A stretch of DNA of 64,000 bases from Oxalobacteraceae sp. CFBP 13730. Lineage in GTDB: Bacteria > Pseudomonadota > Gammaproteobacteria > Burkholderiales > Burkholderiaceae_D. The notes under the pieces are model-generated. The model had not been told where the DNA came from. It did no database searches and saw only the letters and a list, made by a program, of their open reading frames with translations. This document shows, piece by piece, positions 40,329 through 48,163 of the stretch. Made by a program: the position numbers and the translations under genes. Each line of letters starts with the position of its first letter. The stretch's first letter is position 1. The DNA is taken from contig JACYUQ010000004.1 of assembly GCA_014841835.1 (NCBI GenBank), forward strand, positions 806,001 through 870,000. The letters are read 5' to 3'.

Positions 40329-42184
40329 AACGTTGCAAAGACACAAAGCGTGGCAAAGACACAAAGCGTGGCAAAGACACAAAGCGTGGCAAAGAAACAA
40401 AGCGCGATAACGACATAAAGCGCAATAACGACATGCAGCCGGTGCTGTCCCTGTTCATCCGCACTGGCGGGCGGCGCCTGGCCCTGGGGGCGGGTCTGTC
40501 GACGCTGGTGGTGCTGGCCGGGATGGCGCTGCTGGGTACCTCGGGCTGGTTCATCACCTCGGCGGCCCTGGCCGGCCTGGCTGGCAGCGCCGTCATGTTC
40601 AATGTGTTCGTGCCGAGCGCGGCAATTCGCCTGCTGGCGCTGGGCCGCACCTTCGGTCGTTATGCCGAGCGCACGGTGACGCACGACGCCACGCTTGGCG
40701 TACTGGCCGCGCTGCGCGAACGGCTGTTTCGCGGCTGGGCCACGCCGCATGCGGCGCGCGCACTGCTGCGCCGGCCATCGCGCCTGCTGTTTCGCCTGAC
40801 GGGCGACATCGATGCGCTCGAATCGATCTACCTGCGCCTGATCGTGCCGGCCGTCGCCGCCTGCGGCGCAGCGCTGCTGGCCGGCCTGGTGCTGGCGAAC
40901 CTCGACTGGCGTCTTGGTCTTGCGATGTTCGTCTGGCTGCTGGTGGTCGGCTGGGGCGTGACCCTGTACGTTGCGCGCCTGGCGCGGCCGGTGGCGCTGC
41001 GCCGCGTCCGGGCGCTGGAGCGATTGCGCGCCCAGGCGATCGACCTGGTCGCCGGCCAGACCGACCTGGCGCTGGCCGGCCGGCTGCCGGCGCAGTGCGC
41101 GCAGCTGGCGCGCCTCGACACGACCCTGGCACGCCATGACGCCGCGCTGCACCGGCTGGACACCGGCGCCGGCTGGCTGTACGCGGTCGGTGGCCATGTC
41201 ACCGTTGCCGCCATCCTGCTGGCAGTGGGGGCGCTGGCGCAGCAAGTGACATCGCATCCGGTGCAGCAGGGACAACAAATACAGACGCAGGTGCAGCAGC
41301 TGGGCGCACCCGCCGCAGCGCTGGCGCTGCTGATCGCGCTGGCCGCGCTGGAACCGTTTGCCGCGCTGCGGCGCGGCGCAACCGAGGCCGGCCGCAGCTG
41401 GCTGGCCATGCGCCGCGTGGCGCCGCGCCTGCGCCAGCAGGATGACGCCGCCGTGCCAGCACCGCCCGACACCAGCACCGGCATGGGTACCAACACCGAC
41501 ACCGGCACCGGCACGGCATTGCTGCTGTACGGCGCCACCGTGGTCCATCAGGGCCGCACCGGCGCGGCCCTGCATGCGGTCGACCTGCGCATCGCCGTGG
41601 GCGAGCGGGTTGCGGTGGTGGGCAACAGCGGCGTCGGCAAATCGACGTTGCTGGCGCTGGCGGCCGGCGAACTGGCCGCCCAGGCGGGCCAGGTATGGGC
41701 GTGGCCTGCTACCTGGCTGACCCAGCGCACCGAACTGTTTTGCGACAGCCTGCGCGACAACCTGCGCCTGGCCGACCCCGCCGCCACCGACGCGCAACTG
41801 TGGGCCGCACTGCAAGCCGCCGGCCTGGAGCAGGACGTGCGCGGTTTTGCACAGGGCCTCGACACCTTGCTGGGCGAGGGCGGCCTTGGCCTGTCGGGCG
41901 GCCAGGCGCGCCGCCTGGCGCTGGCAAGATTGCTGCTGCGCCAGGCCGACTTCTGGCTGCTGGACGAGCCGACCGAGGCGCTGGACGGCGCCACCGCAGC
42001 CGATGTGCTGGCCCGCCTGGCGCGGCACGCGGGCGGCCGCACGCTGCTGGTGGCCACGCATCTGCGGCGCGAAGCCGCGCTGGCCGACCGCCTGCTCGTG
42101 ATGAAGAACGGGCGGATCGATGCCGACCTGCGGCATGGCACCCCTGCATTCGATGCGGCACTGGACGCGCTGCGCCAACACTAA
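40325..42184 (+). CDS. cydC: Heterodimeric ABC exporter subunit CydC with repetitive N-terminal extension
   Basis: This is a 619-residue partner of CydD. After a 36-residue basic extension made of DTKRGK-type repeats, the membrane domain begins 'PVLSLFIRTGGRRLALGAG' and 'LLGTSGWFITSAALAGL', as in CydC. The ATPase has Walker A 'GNSGVGKSTLL', signature 'LSGGQARRLALARLLL' and Walker B 'FWLLDEPTEALD'. A Gly/Thr-rich low-complexity linker ('TSTGMGTNTDTGTGT') precedes the ATPase domain. The ATG at 40325 (GGAG upstream, overlapping the cydD stop) has the better initiation context; ATG 40433 would give a normal-length CydC. Confidence 0.9.
   Translation: MKRCKDTKRGKDTKRGKDTKRGKETKRDNDIKRNNDMQPVLSLFIRTGGRRLALGAGLSTLVVLAGMALLGTSGWFITSAALAGLAGSAVMFNVFVPSAAIRLLALGRTFGRYAERTVTHDATLGVLAALRERLFRGWATPHAARALLRRPSRLLFRLTGDIDALESIYLRLIVPAVAACGAALLAGLVLANLDWRLGLAMFVWLLVVGWGVTLYVARLARPVALRRVRALERLRAQAIDLVAGQTDLALAGRLPAQCAQLARLDTTLARHDAALHRLDTGAGWLYAVGGHVTVAAILLAVGALAQQVTSHPVQQGQQIQTQVQQLGAPAAALALLIALAALEPFAALRRGATEAGRSWLAMRRVAPRLRQQDDAAVPAPPDTSTGMGTNTDTGTGTALLLYGATVVHQGRTGAALHAVDLRIAVGERVAVVGNSGVGKSTLLALAAGELAAQAGQVWAWPATWLTQRTELFCDSLRDNLRLADPAATDAQLWAALQAAGLEQDVRGFAQGLDTLLGEGGLGLSGGQARRLALARLLLRQADFWLLDEPTEALDGATAADVLARLARHAGGRTLLVATHLRREAALADRLLVMKNGRIDADLRHGTPAFDAALDALRQH
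40340..40429 (+). repeat. 18-bp in-frame tandem repeat at the 5' end of cydC
   Basis: Five 18-base units run head to tail: three identical copies of GACACAAAGCGTGGCAAA (40340-40393), one diverged copy (40394-40411) and one further diverged (40412-40429). A partial copy precedes them. Each perfect unit encodes DTKRGK. The array separates the ribosome site/ATG of cydC from the conserved CydC sequence that starts at the internal ATG 40433. Confidence 0.9.
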
Positions 42185-42226
42185 GAACAACCAACCACTG
42201 ACGTATTCAAGAAGAAAGGATTCACC

Positions 42227-43837
42227 ATGGATCTCGACGTTGTCGGGCTCTCCCGACTGCAGTTTGCCTTGACGGCGCTGTACCACTTTCTGTTTGTCCC
42301 CCTGACCCTGGGGTTGTCGATGCTCATCGCCATCATGGAAACCGTGTATGTGATGACCGGGCGCCCCATCTGGCGCCAGATGACCAAGTTCTGGGGCGTG
42401 CTGTTCGGGATCAATTTTGCCATTGGTGTCTCGACGGGCCTCGTGATGGAATTCCAGTTCGGGATGAACTGGAGCTACTACAGCCATTACGTGGGCGATG
42501 TGTTTGGCGCGCCGCTGGCGATCGAGGGCCTGATGGCGTTCTTTCTCGAGGCGACCTTTGTCGGTCTGTTCTTCTTCGGCTGGGATCGCCTGTCGAAGGT
42601 GCAGCATCTGGTCGTGACCTGGCTGGTAGCCCTTGGCACCAACTTTTCGGCGCTGTGGATCCTGATCGCCAATGGCTGGATGCAAAACCCGATCGGCGCC
42701 ACGCTCAACCCGCAGACGATGCGCATGGAAGTGACGGACTTCGGTGCGGTGCTGGCCAATCCGGTGGCGCAGGCCAAGTTCGTGCACACCGTGTCGGCCG
42801 GCTATGTGATTGCGGCGCTGTTCGTGCTCGGCATTGCGGCCTGGTACCTGCTCAAGGGCCGCCATGTCGAGCTGGCCAAGCGGTCGATGACGGTGGCTGC
42901 GTCGTTCGGCCTGGCCGCCTCGCTGTCGGTAGTGGTGCTGGGTGACGAAAGCGGCTACCTGGCGACCGAGCACCAGCACATGAAGCTCGCTGCGATCGAA
43001 GGCATGTGGGAGACGCAGCCAGCGCCAGCCGCGTTTACCGCCTTCGGCTTTCCCGACCAGAACGCGCGCGAGACGCACTATGCGATCCACATCCCTTGGG
43101 CGATGGGCCTGATCGGCACGCGTTCGCTGTCGAACCAGATCCCGGGTATCACTGACCTGGTCAAGCTGGCCGAGGTGCGGGTGCGCCAGGGCATCGTGGC
43201 CTATGGCGCGCTCGAAGAGATTCGCGCGCTCGGCGGCCGCGCACCGGTGCCACCAGCCCTGCAGGCGCGCTTCGAAGAACACAGCGCGGTGCTGGGTTAC
43301 GCGCTGCTGCTCAAGCGTTATGTGGACGATCCACGCCAGGCCAGCGACGCGCAGATCCGGCAGGCCGCGCTGGATACGGTGCCGCAGGTCGCGCCGCTGT
43401 TCTGGTCGTTCCGCATCATGGTGGGCCTGGGCATGTTCTTCATCGTGCTCACGGCGGTGTTTTTCTGGCTGTCGGCGCGGCGCCGCCTGGATGCGTATCC
43501 GTGGCTGCTGAAGGTGGCCGTGTGGTCGATCCCGCTGCCATGGATCGCTGCCGAAGCCGGCTGGATCGTTGCCGAACTGGGGCGCCAGCCGTGGGCCATC
43601 GAAGGCGTGCTGCCCACCGCCGTGGCGGTGTCGAACCTTGGCATCCAGACCGTGCTGACGACCCTGATCGGTTTTGTCGTGCTGTATACGATCCTGCTCG
43701 TCGTGGAAATGAAGCTGATGCTCAAGGCCATTCGCAAGGGGCCGGACGACGAACTTGCCCACGCGCCGGGCACCCACAGCCCACTGGTCGGCACCACGCC
43801 GGCAATGCGCACTGCGCCCATGATCACTGCGGAGTAA
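42227..43837 (+). CDS. cydA: Cytochrome bd ubiquinol oxidase subunit I
   Basis: This is a 536-residue multi-helix inner-membrane protein carrying the hemes of the high-affinity bd oxidase. H20 in 'RLQFALTALYHFLFVPLTLG' corresponds to the heme b595 ligand. 'GDESGYLATEHQHMKLAAIE' and 'EAGWIVAELGRQPWAIEGVL' are the conserved CydA blocks. The segment between about residues 290 and 400 is long, as in the long Q-loop (E. coli-type) subfamily. AGAAAGGA precedes the ATG. It is followed six bases later by cydB. Confidence 0.95.
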   Translation: MDLDVVGLSRLQFALTALYHFLFVPLTLGLSMLIAIMETVYVMTGRPIWRQMTKFWGVLFGINFAIGVSTGLVMEFQFGMNWSYYSHYVGDVFGAPLAIEGLMAFFLEATFVGLFFFGWDRLSKVQHLVVTWLVALGTNFSALWILIANGWMQNPIGATLNPQTMRMEVTDFGAVLANPVAQAKFVHTVSAGYVIAALFVLGIAAWYLLKGRHVELAKRSMTVAASFGLAASLSVVVLGDESGYLATEHQHMKLAAIEGMWETQPAPAAFTAFGFPDQNARETHYAIHIPWAMGLIGTRSLSNQIPGITDLVKLAEVRVRQGIVAYGALEEIRALGGRAPVPPALQARFEEHSAVLGYALLLKRYVDDPRQASDAQIRQAALDTVPQVAPLFWSFRIMVGLGMFFIVLTAVFFWLSARRRLDAYPWLLKVAVWSIPLPWIAAEAGWIVAELGRQPWAIEGVLPTAVAVSNLGIQTVLTTLIGFVVLYTILLVVEMKLMLKAIRKGPDDELAHAPGTHSPLVGTTPAMRTAPMITAE

Positions 43838-43843
43838 CACACC

Positions 43844-45001
43844 ATGATTCTTCATACACTTCTCGAGTACGACACGCTGCGCATCATCTGGTGGCTGCTT
43901 CTGGGCATCCTGCTGGTGGGCTTTGCCGTCACCGACGGCTTTGACCTGGGTACCGGCACGCTGCTGCCGTTTGTCGCCAACACCGACCTGGAACGCCGGG
44001 TCGTCATTAATGCCGTCGGCCCAGTGTGGGAAGGCAACCAGGTCTGGCTGGTGCTGGGCGGTGGCGCCATCTTTGCGGCCTGGCCGCAGCTGTATGCGGT
44101 GTCGTTCTCGGGCTTTTACCTGGCGATGGCGGCCGTGCTGCTGGCGCTGATCCTGCGGCCGGTCGCCTTTAAATACCGCAGCAAGCGTGACAGCCTCGCC
44201 TGGCGCGCGACCTGGGACTGGGCCCTGTTCGTTGGCGGCTTTGTGCCGGCGCTGATCTTCGGCGTCGCGATGGGCAACGTGCTGCAGGGCGTGCCGTTCC
44301 GCCTCGCGCCCGATCAGCAGATTTTTTACGAGGGCGGCTTCTTTGCGCTGCTCAATCCGTTTGCCGTGCTGTGCGGCCTGGTATCGGTGGCCATGCTCGT
44401 GATGCACGGTGCGGCCTGGCTGGTGCTCAAGACCGATGGCCTGGTGGCCAGCCGTGCGCGCGTCTGGGGCATGCGCGCCGCGGTTGCCACCGTGGTGCTG
44501 TACGCCGTGGCCGGCGTGCTGCTGTGGGGCTTTGTCGATGGCTATCGCATCACGAGCGCAGTGGTGACGGGCGGCCCATCCAATCCGCTGTTCAAGACCG
44601 TCGAGGCGGGCGTGGCGGGCAGCTGGTTTGCCAATTACGCCGCGCATCCATGGACCCAGCTGGCGCCAGCAGCCGGCATCGTCGGTGCGCTGCTGACCCT
44701 GATGGCCCTGGTGCGGCGCCGGGAAGGCGTGGCCATGCTCACGTCGAGCCTGTCGATCGCCGGCATCGTGCTCAGCGTGGGGGCATCGATGTTCCCGTTT
44801 ATTTTGCCATCGTCGATCCAGCCGCAAGCCAGCCTGACGGTATGGGATGCGTCGTCGAGCCACCTGACGCTGTTCATCATGCTGGTTGCAACCTGCATCT
44901 TCCTGCCTCTGATCCTTCTCTACACGAGCTGGGTCTACAAGGTCTTGTGGGGCAAGGTGGTGCCAGGCGATATCAGCGGCGGCACGAGCCACGCGTATTA
45001 A
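43844..45001 (+). CDS. cydB: Cytochrome bd ubiquinol oxidase subunit II
   Basis: This is a 385-residue integral membrane subunit, close to the E. coli length. The N-terminal 'LLVGFAVTDGFDLGTGTLLP' and 'NAVGPVWEGNQVWLVLGGGA' are hallmark CydB segments. About eight to nine transmembrane helices are visible. It pairs with CydA and is followed by cydX 34 bases downstream. Confidence 0.95.
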   Translation: MILHTLLEYDTLRIIWWLLLGILLVGFAVTDGFDLGTGTLLPFVANTDLERRVVINAVGPVWEGNQVWLVLGGGAIFAAWPQLYAVSFSGFYLAMAAVLLALILRPVAFKYRSKRDSLAWRATWDWALFVGGFVPALIFGVAMGNVLQGVPFRLAPDQQIFYEGGFFALLNPFAVLCGLVSVAMLVMHGAAWLVLKTDGLVASRARVWGMRAAVATVVLYAVAGVLLWGFVDGYRITSAVVTGGPSNPLFKTVEAGVAGSWFANYAAHPWTQLAPAAGIVGALLTLMALVRRREGVAMLTSSLSIAGIVLSVGASMFPFILPSSIQPQASLTVWDASSSHLTLFIMLVATCIFLPLILLYTSWVYKVLWGKVVPGDISGGTSHAY

Positions 45002-45035
45002 CTGAACGAATAACGCAACCAGAAAGGACTTCATC

Positions 45036-45143
45036 ATGTGGTATTTCGCCTGGCTACTCGGCCTGCCGCTCGCGGCTGCTTTCGCCGTCCTCAATGCAAT
45101 GTGGTACGAGCTGATGGACGACGCGCAGCGCCAGCAGGCGTGA
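45036..45143 (+). CDS. cydX: Cytochrome bd small subunit CydX
   Basis: This is a 35-residue single-helix protein beginning MWYFAWLLGLPLAAAFAVLN and ending in a short polar tail with 'MDDAQRQQA'. The 'MWYFAW.LG' start is diagnostic of CydX/YbgT, which packs against CydA and stabilises the bd oxidase. AGAAAGGAC lies upstream of the ATG. It is the last gene of the cyd operon and is too short for most automatic gene finders. Confidence 0.93.
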   Translation: MWYFAWLLGLPLAAAFAVLNAMWYELMDDAQRQQA

Positions 45144-45194
45144 TGACAGGCATGCCGGCGTGACGGATTTGCGCCGGCATGCGCCCATGTCATC
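45142..45194 (+). terminator. Strong hairpin at the end of the cyd operon
   Basis: GCATGCCGGCG (45150-45160) pairs perfectly with CGCCGGCATGC (45172-45182), and GATGACA (45142-45148) pairs with TGTCATC (45188-45194) to extend the stem. It begins at the cydX stop codon. There is no T tract, so it may protect the transcript end rather than act as a classic intrinsic terminator. Confidence 0.55.
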
Positions 45195-45209
45195 ACCCTG
45201 TCAAAGTCA

Positions 45210-45225
45210 TTCGACAATATTCGAA
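45210..45225. promoter_or_regulatory. Candidate ArsR operator
   Basis: TTCGA-N6-TCGAA is an inverted repeat about 57 bases before the ArsR-type gene, in an otherwise promoter-like AT-richer patch. The position suits autorepression. Confidence 0.4.
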
Positions 45226-45281
45226 CCGTGGCCCGGCGGTGTAAGCGACCGGGACCGTTGAATCGAACCTTGAATGACCGC

Positions 45282-45602
45282 ATGCAAACCAATCTCGCCA
45301 TCGTTGCACTCTCCGCGCTTGCCCAGGAATCCCGTTTCGCCGCGTTTCGGCTGCTGGTGCAGGCCGGCCCCCAGGGCCAGTCCGCCAGCCATATTGCAGC
45401 AACCCTCGACATGCCGGCATCGTCCCTGTCATTCCACCTGAAGGAACTCACGCACGCGGGCCTGGTCGCGCCGCGTCAGCAGGGCCGTTTCATCTTCTAT
45501 CGCGCGCGCGTGGAGACCTTGCAGGGCCTGATGGAGTTCCTGTCCGCCACCTGCGGCAGCGCAGGTGCACAGTCGATGCAGGAGTGCCTGGCGACGGTAT
45601 GA
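45282..45602 (+). CDS. ArsR family transcriptional regulator
   Basis: This is a 106-residue winged-helix repressor. 'LSALAQESRFAAFRLLVQAG' and 'ASHIAATLDMPASSLSFHLK' followed by 'ELTHAGLV' form the DNA-binding core, and 'GRFIFYRARVETLQGLMEFL' the wing and dimer helix. The only cysteine is in the C-terminal part ('SATCGSAG..MQEC'), not in the classic alpha-3 'CVC' metal motif, so the inducer is unclear. The ATG at 45282 gives normal family length; upstream in-frame codons are poorly supported. Confidence 0.87.
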   Translation: MQTNLAIVALSALAQESRFAAFRLLVQAGPQGQSASHIAATLDMPASSLSFHLKELTHAGLVAPRQQGRFIFYRARVETLQGLMEFLSATCGSAGAQSMQECLATV

Positions 45603-45647
45603 TCGTCGACGCCGGAATTGCCGGTGCTGCCATCGACGAGGATCGCC

Positions 45648-45986
45648 ATGACGTCAACCACCACGCCGCAACGGGTGCAACTGAGCCGCAGGAAAGGCTG
45701 GCGCATGCCGCCCAACACGATCTCCGTGGCGCGGCCTGGCAAGTGGGGTAATCCGTTTTCGGTGCTGCCCGAACTGGCGCCCGGTACACCGGCAGGGCGC
45801 TATATCGCGATGCCGACGGTCGAAGAAGCGGTGGCCGCGTATCGCCTGTGGCTGCAGATCGATCCGGCCGGGCAGCAGGTGGCCCAACAGGCACATGCGT
45901 CGCTGCGTGGCCATGACCTGGCATGCTGGTGCCGGCCGGGCACACCGTGTCATGCGCAGGTGCTGATCGATCTGGTCAATGCATGA
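45648..45986 (+). CDS. DUF4326 domain protein
   Basis: This is a 112-residue protein of the DUF4326 family. Conserved pieces are 'RVQLSRRKGWRMPPNTISVA' at the start, 'RPGKWGNPF' and 'LRGHDLACWCRPGTPCHAQVL' near the end, where the C-x-C-type cysteines and His could bind a metal. Its role is unknown; members are frequent in phages and bacteria. GAGG precedes the ATG. It lies 45 bases downstream of the ArsR gene, which may control it. Confidence 0.82.
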   Translation: MTSTTTPQRVQLSRRKGWRMPPNTISVARPGKWGNPFSVLPELAPGTPAGRYIAMPTVEEAVAAYRLWLQIDPAGQQVAQQAHASLRGHDLACWCRPGTPCHAQVLIDLVNA

Positions 45987-45989
45987 CGG

Positions 45990-46619
45990 TTATTTGGCAG
46001 CGGTGACGTTGCCGATGCCCGAGACCGACTTGCTCACCGATGCCGGCTTGCCGTAATACGTCAGGTTGCCCAGTCCCTGAACGCTGGCGTTGAGCTTGTT
46101 GGTGGCGTGCACGCTCACGTCGCCGATGCCGCGGAAGGTCACATCGGCATCCTGCGCAATCAGGGCTTTGGCATCGACTTCGCCCACGCCTTCGGCATTC
46201 AGGCGCAACTGGCCGACCTTGCCGTTCATTTGCAGGCTGCCGGCGCCGCGGTAGTTGACGTCGAAGCGCTCGGTGCGCACATTATTCAGGATCATCAGGC
46301 CCGCGCCTTCGCCGCGGAAGCTGGTGAGCTCGGGCATGGTCACGACCACCCGTTCGGCATCGTCGATATTGATGTTCTTGCTGTTCTTGTCCGCGAACGA
46401 CAGGCGCAATTCGCCATTCACGACCTCGGTCTTCACACGGTCGATGAATTTCTGGTTGCCCTCGACCCGCACCGAGTACGCCTTGCCCACCTCGACCACC
46501 AGGCTCACCGGGCCTTGTGAATCGATGGTCTTGAACGGGGTCACGCTGCGCACCTGTTCGGCGGCCTGGAGCGAGAGGGATGCGAGTGACAGAAGGGCGA
46601 CGATGACGGCACGTTTCAT
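45990..46619 (-). CDS. Exported head-GIN (DUF2807) domain protein
   Basis: This is a 209-residue secreted protein. The signal peptide ends near 'SLSLQAAEQ'. The rest is a right-handed beta-helix-like DUF2807 domain with regularly spaced strands and Gly turns ('FRGEGAGLMILNNV', 'YRGAGSLQMNGKVGQLRLNA', 'GIGDVSVHATNKL', 'SGIGNVTAAK'). Such proteins are periplasmic or envelope-associated with no known enzymatic activity. GGAGAACATC precedes the ATG. It converges on the DUF4326 gene with a three-base gap. Confidence 0.85.
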   Translation of the reverse strand: MKRAVIVALLSLASLSLQAAEQVRSVTPFKTIDSQGPVSLVVEVGKAYSVRVEGNQKFIDRVKTEVVNGELRLSFADKNSKNINIDDAERVVVTMPELTSFRGEGAGLMILNNVRTERFDVNYRGAGSLQMNGKVGQLRLNAEGVGEVDAKALIAQDADVTFRGIGDVSVHATNKLNASVQGLGNLTYYGKPASVSKSVSGIGNVTAAK

Positions 46620-46729
46620 GATGTTCTCCAGTGAGTTGATGGAGCCCATTCTAGGCACGGCATCCACCCGCAGCCCCGCCCTTGCGATGGATTGCAAGAA
46701 ACGGGGGCTGAACTGCACAGGCGCCGTAA

Positions 46730-47314
46730 TTAGTGCTTTGTGGCGAGAAACTGGCCTTTGCCGACCGCGACCAGGCTGGTGCTCCAGCCCGGCGTGCAGC
46801 GCAGCGCCTGCATGAACGGCGCCAGTTCCTGTGCGTGCGAGGTGGCGTTGTCCACCACGATCAGCCCGCCCGGTCGCAGGACGCGTTCGATCTGCGGCAG
46901 CCAGGCCAGGTAAGCGGCGCGCTCGGAATCCAGGAAGACGAGGTCGAACGCCGCATCGGCGCCGCCGGCCAGCACGTCGCCTGCGTCACCTTCGACCTGA
47001 TGCACCCGGTCCTGCAGCCCGACGCGGGTGACGTTGGCGCGCGCCATGGCAACCTTGGCGGGCGACAGTTCGACCGTCGTGACGAGGCCATCGTGCGCCG
47101 CGGCCGCATCGGCCAGCCACAGCGTCGAGTAACCGTTGGATGTGCCGATCTCGAGAATGCGGCGTGCGCCCATCGCCCGCACGATAACAGCCAGGAACTC
47201 GCCGGTATCGTGGGTGATGTTGAGCATGCGGCTGGCACGGTTCTCGTGGGCCGCATCATGACTGGCGCCGAAGGTTTCCAGCTCTTTCAGCAGGGCTTTA
47301 AGTGAGGTAGTCAA
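46730..47314 (-). CDS. SAM-dependent O-methyltransferase (class I, caffeoyl-CoA OMT-like)
   Basis: This is a 194-residue enzyme. SAM-binding motif I is 'ILEIGTSNGYSTLWLA', followed by 'VTTVELSPAKVAMARANV', 'FDLVFLDSERAAYLAWLPQI' and 'VLRPGGLIVVDNATSH', the pattern of methyltransferase family 3. The start is taken as TTG 47314, since GGAGA lies five to six bases upstream; a GTG at 47350 is an alternative. The acceptor substrate is unknown. Confidence 0.85.
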   Translation of the reverse strand: MTTSLKALLKELETFGASHDAAHENRASRMLNITHDTGEFLAVIVRAMGARRILEIGTSNGYSTLWLADAAAAHDGLVTTVELSPAKVAMARANVTRVGLQDRVHQVEGDAGDVLAGGADAAFDLVFLDSERAAYLAWLPQIERVLRPGGLIVVDNATSHAQELAPFMQALRCTPGWSTSLVAVGKGQFLATKH

Positions 47315-47387
47315 CGGTTGTCTCCATTTTGTCCGGGAATCGAAGCGCACGATTGCGACGTTGCTAATATTGCCGAAGCGATAAGCC

Positions 47388-47393
47388 TATAAT
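47388..47393 (+). promoter_or_regulatory. Consensus -10 element before the GyrI-like gene
   Basis: A perfect TATAAT sits 27 bases before the ATG of the GyrI-like gene in an AT-richer patch. A weak -35 could lie around 47365-47370. Confidence 0.35.
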
Positions 47394-47420
47394 CTTTTCG
47401 TCCCTTTAGAAGTCCACATC

Positions 47421-47891
47421 ATGCACATCTCGACCATCACACTACCTGAAATGAAGCTCGCCGGGCTACCAGCAGTTGCGCCAATTTCAGCGCCGGAAAC
47501 GGATTTGCCAGAGATCTGGAAAGCATTTCTCGCCCGTGAAGGCGAGCTGGGCGAGCACAATGGCGTGCGCTATGGCGTGACGATGCGGCAGGACAATGGT
47601 GAGCAGGTCGACTGCGTGGCCGTCGAGGTCGCTGACCTGGACCAGCTCCCGCCCGGCATGATCGGCATCCAGGTGCCGGCGCGTCGTTACGCGCTGATGA
47701 CGCACCGTGGGCCAATGGTGCATGCGCAAGCTTCGCGCGTGACCGGCACGGCAGCGATGGAGCAGCTGGGCATGGAAGCCGATGAAGAGGGGATTCGCCT
47801 GGAACGGTATGATCGCCGCTACACGCCGACCGTCGATGATGGCGCGCGACCGGACAATGCGTACGACATCCTGGTGCCGCTGTACCGTTGA
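47421..47891 (+). CDS. GyrI-like small-molecule-binding domain protein
   Basis: This is a 156-residue stand-alone effector-binding domain of the GyrI/AraC-C-terminal (SRPBCC-like) type. Typical elements are 'EIWKAFLAREGEL', 'RYGVTMRQDNGEQVDCVAVEV', 'GMIGIQVPARRYALMTHRGP' and the final 'NAYDILVPLYR'. There is no DNA-binding domain. It may sequester a toxic or signalling molecule. A hairpin follows the stop codon. Confidence 0.82.
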   Translation: MHISTITLPEMKLAGLPAVAPISAPETDLPEIWKAFLAREGELGEHNGVRYGVTMRQDNGEQVDCVAVEVADLDQLPPGMIGIQVPARRYALMTHRGPMVHAQASRVTGTAAMEQLGMEADEEGIRLERYDRRYTPTVDDGARPDNAYDILVPLYR

Positions 47892-47903
47892 GCTGATGTG
47901 GCT

Positions 47904-47929
47904 GGCACGGCCCGCGTCGGGGCCGTGCC
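47904..47929 (+). terminator. Hairpin terminator of the GyrI-like gene
   Basis: GGCACGGCCC (47904-47913) pairs perfectly with GGGCCGTGCC (47920-47929) around a six-base loop, 13 bases after the stop codon. The T tract after it is weak (TTGACGTTTTA). Confidence 0.6.
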
Positions 47930-48163
47930 TTGACGTTTTACTTCTTTAAATTGGTGCCGGTATATTTCCCGACCGCCGGCGCCGGTAGGGCAGCTTGCGC
48001 TGCCGCGTTCCCTTCCCAAGGAGCACTTGCATTGTGCTGCTTAAATGTGACAACCGTTTGACGATCCGGACGAATTCGTTTTCTCTTGCTTGTTCCCCTT
48101 TGTAAAGCTCACGGATAATGCCTCCTTTGCGGTCGCCTTGACCGCCAGCGACAGGAGCAGCAC

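Noticed and set aside
40340-40429. Possible CRISPR array
   Set aside because: The 18-bp units are directly adjacent with no spacers and stay in frame with cydC; it is a coding tandem repeat.
41461-41516. Second repeat array in cydC
   Set aside because: The ACCGGCAC-type repetition encodes a short Gly/Thr linker; it is low-complexity coding sequence without a regular unit length.
40310-45451. A 1713-codon open frame on the minus strand opposite cydC-cydA-cydB
   Set aside because: Same artefact: it mirrors cydC, cydA, cydB and cydX codons, and its sequence is low in complexity (His/Gln/Arg-rich).
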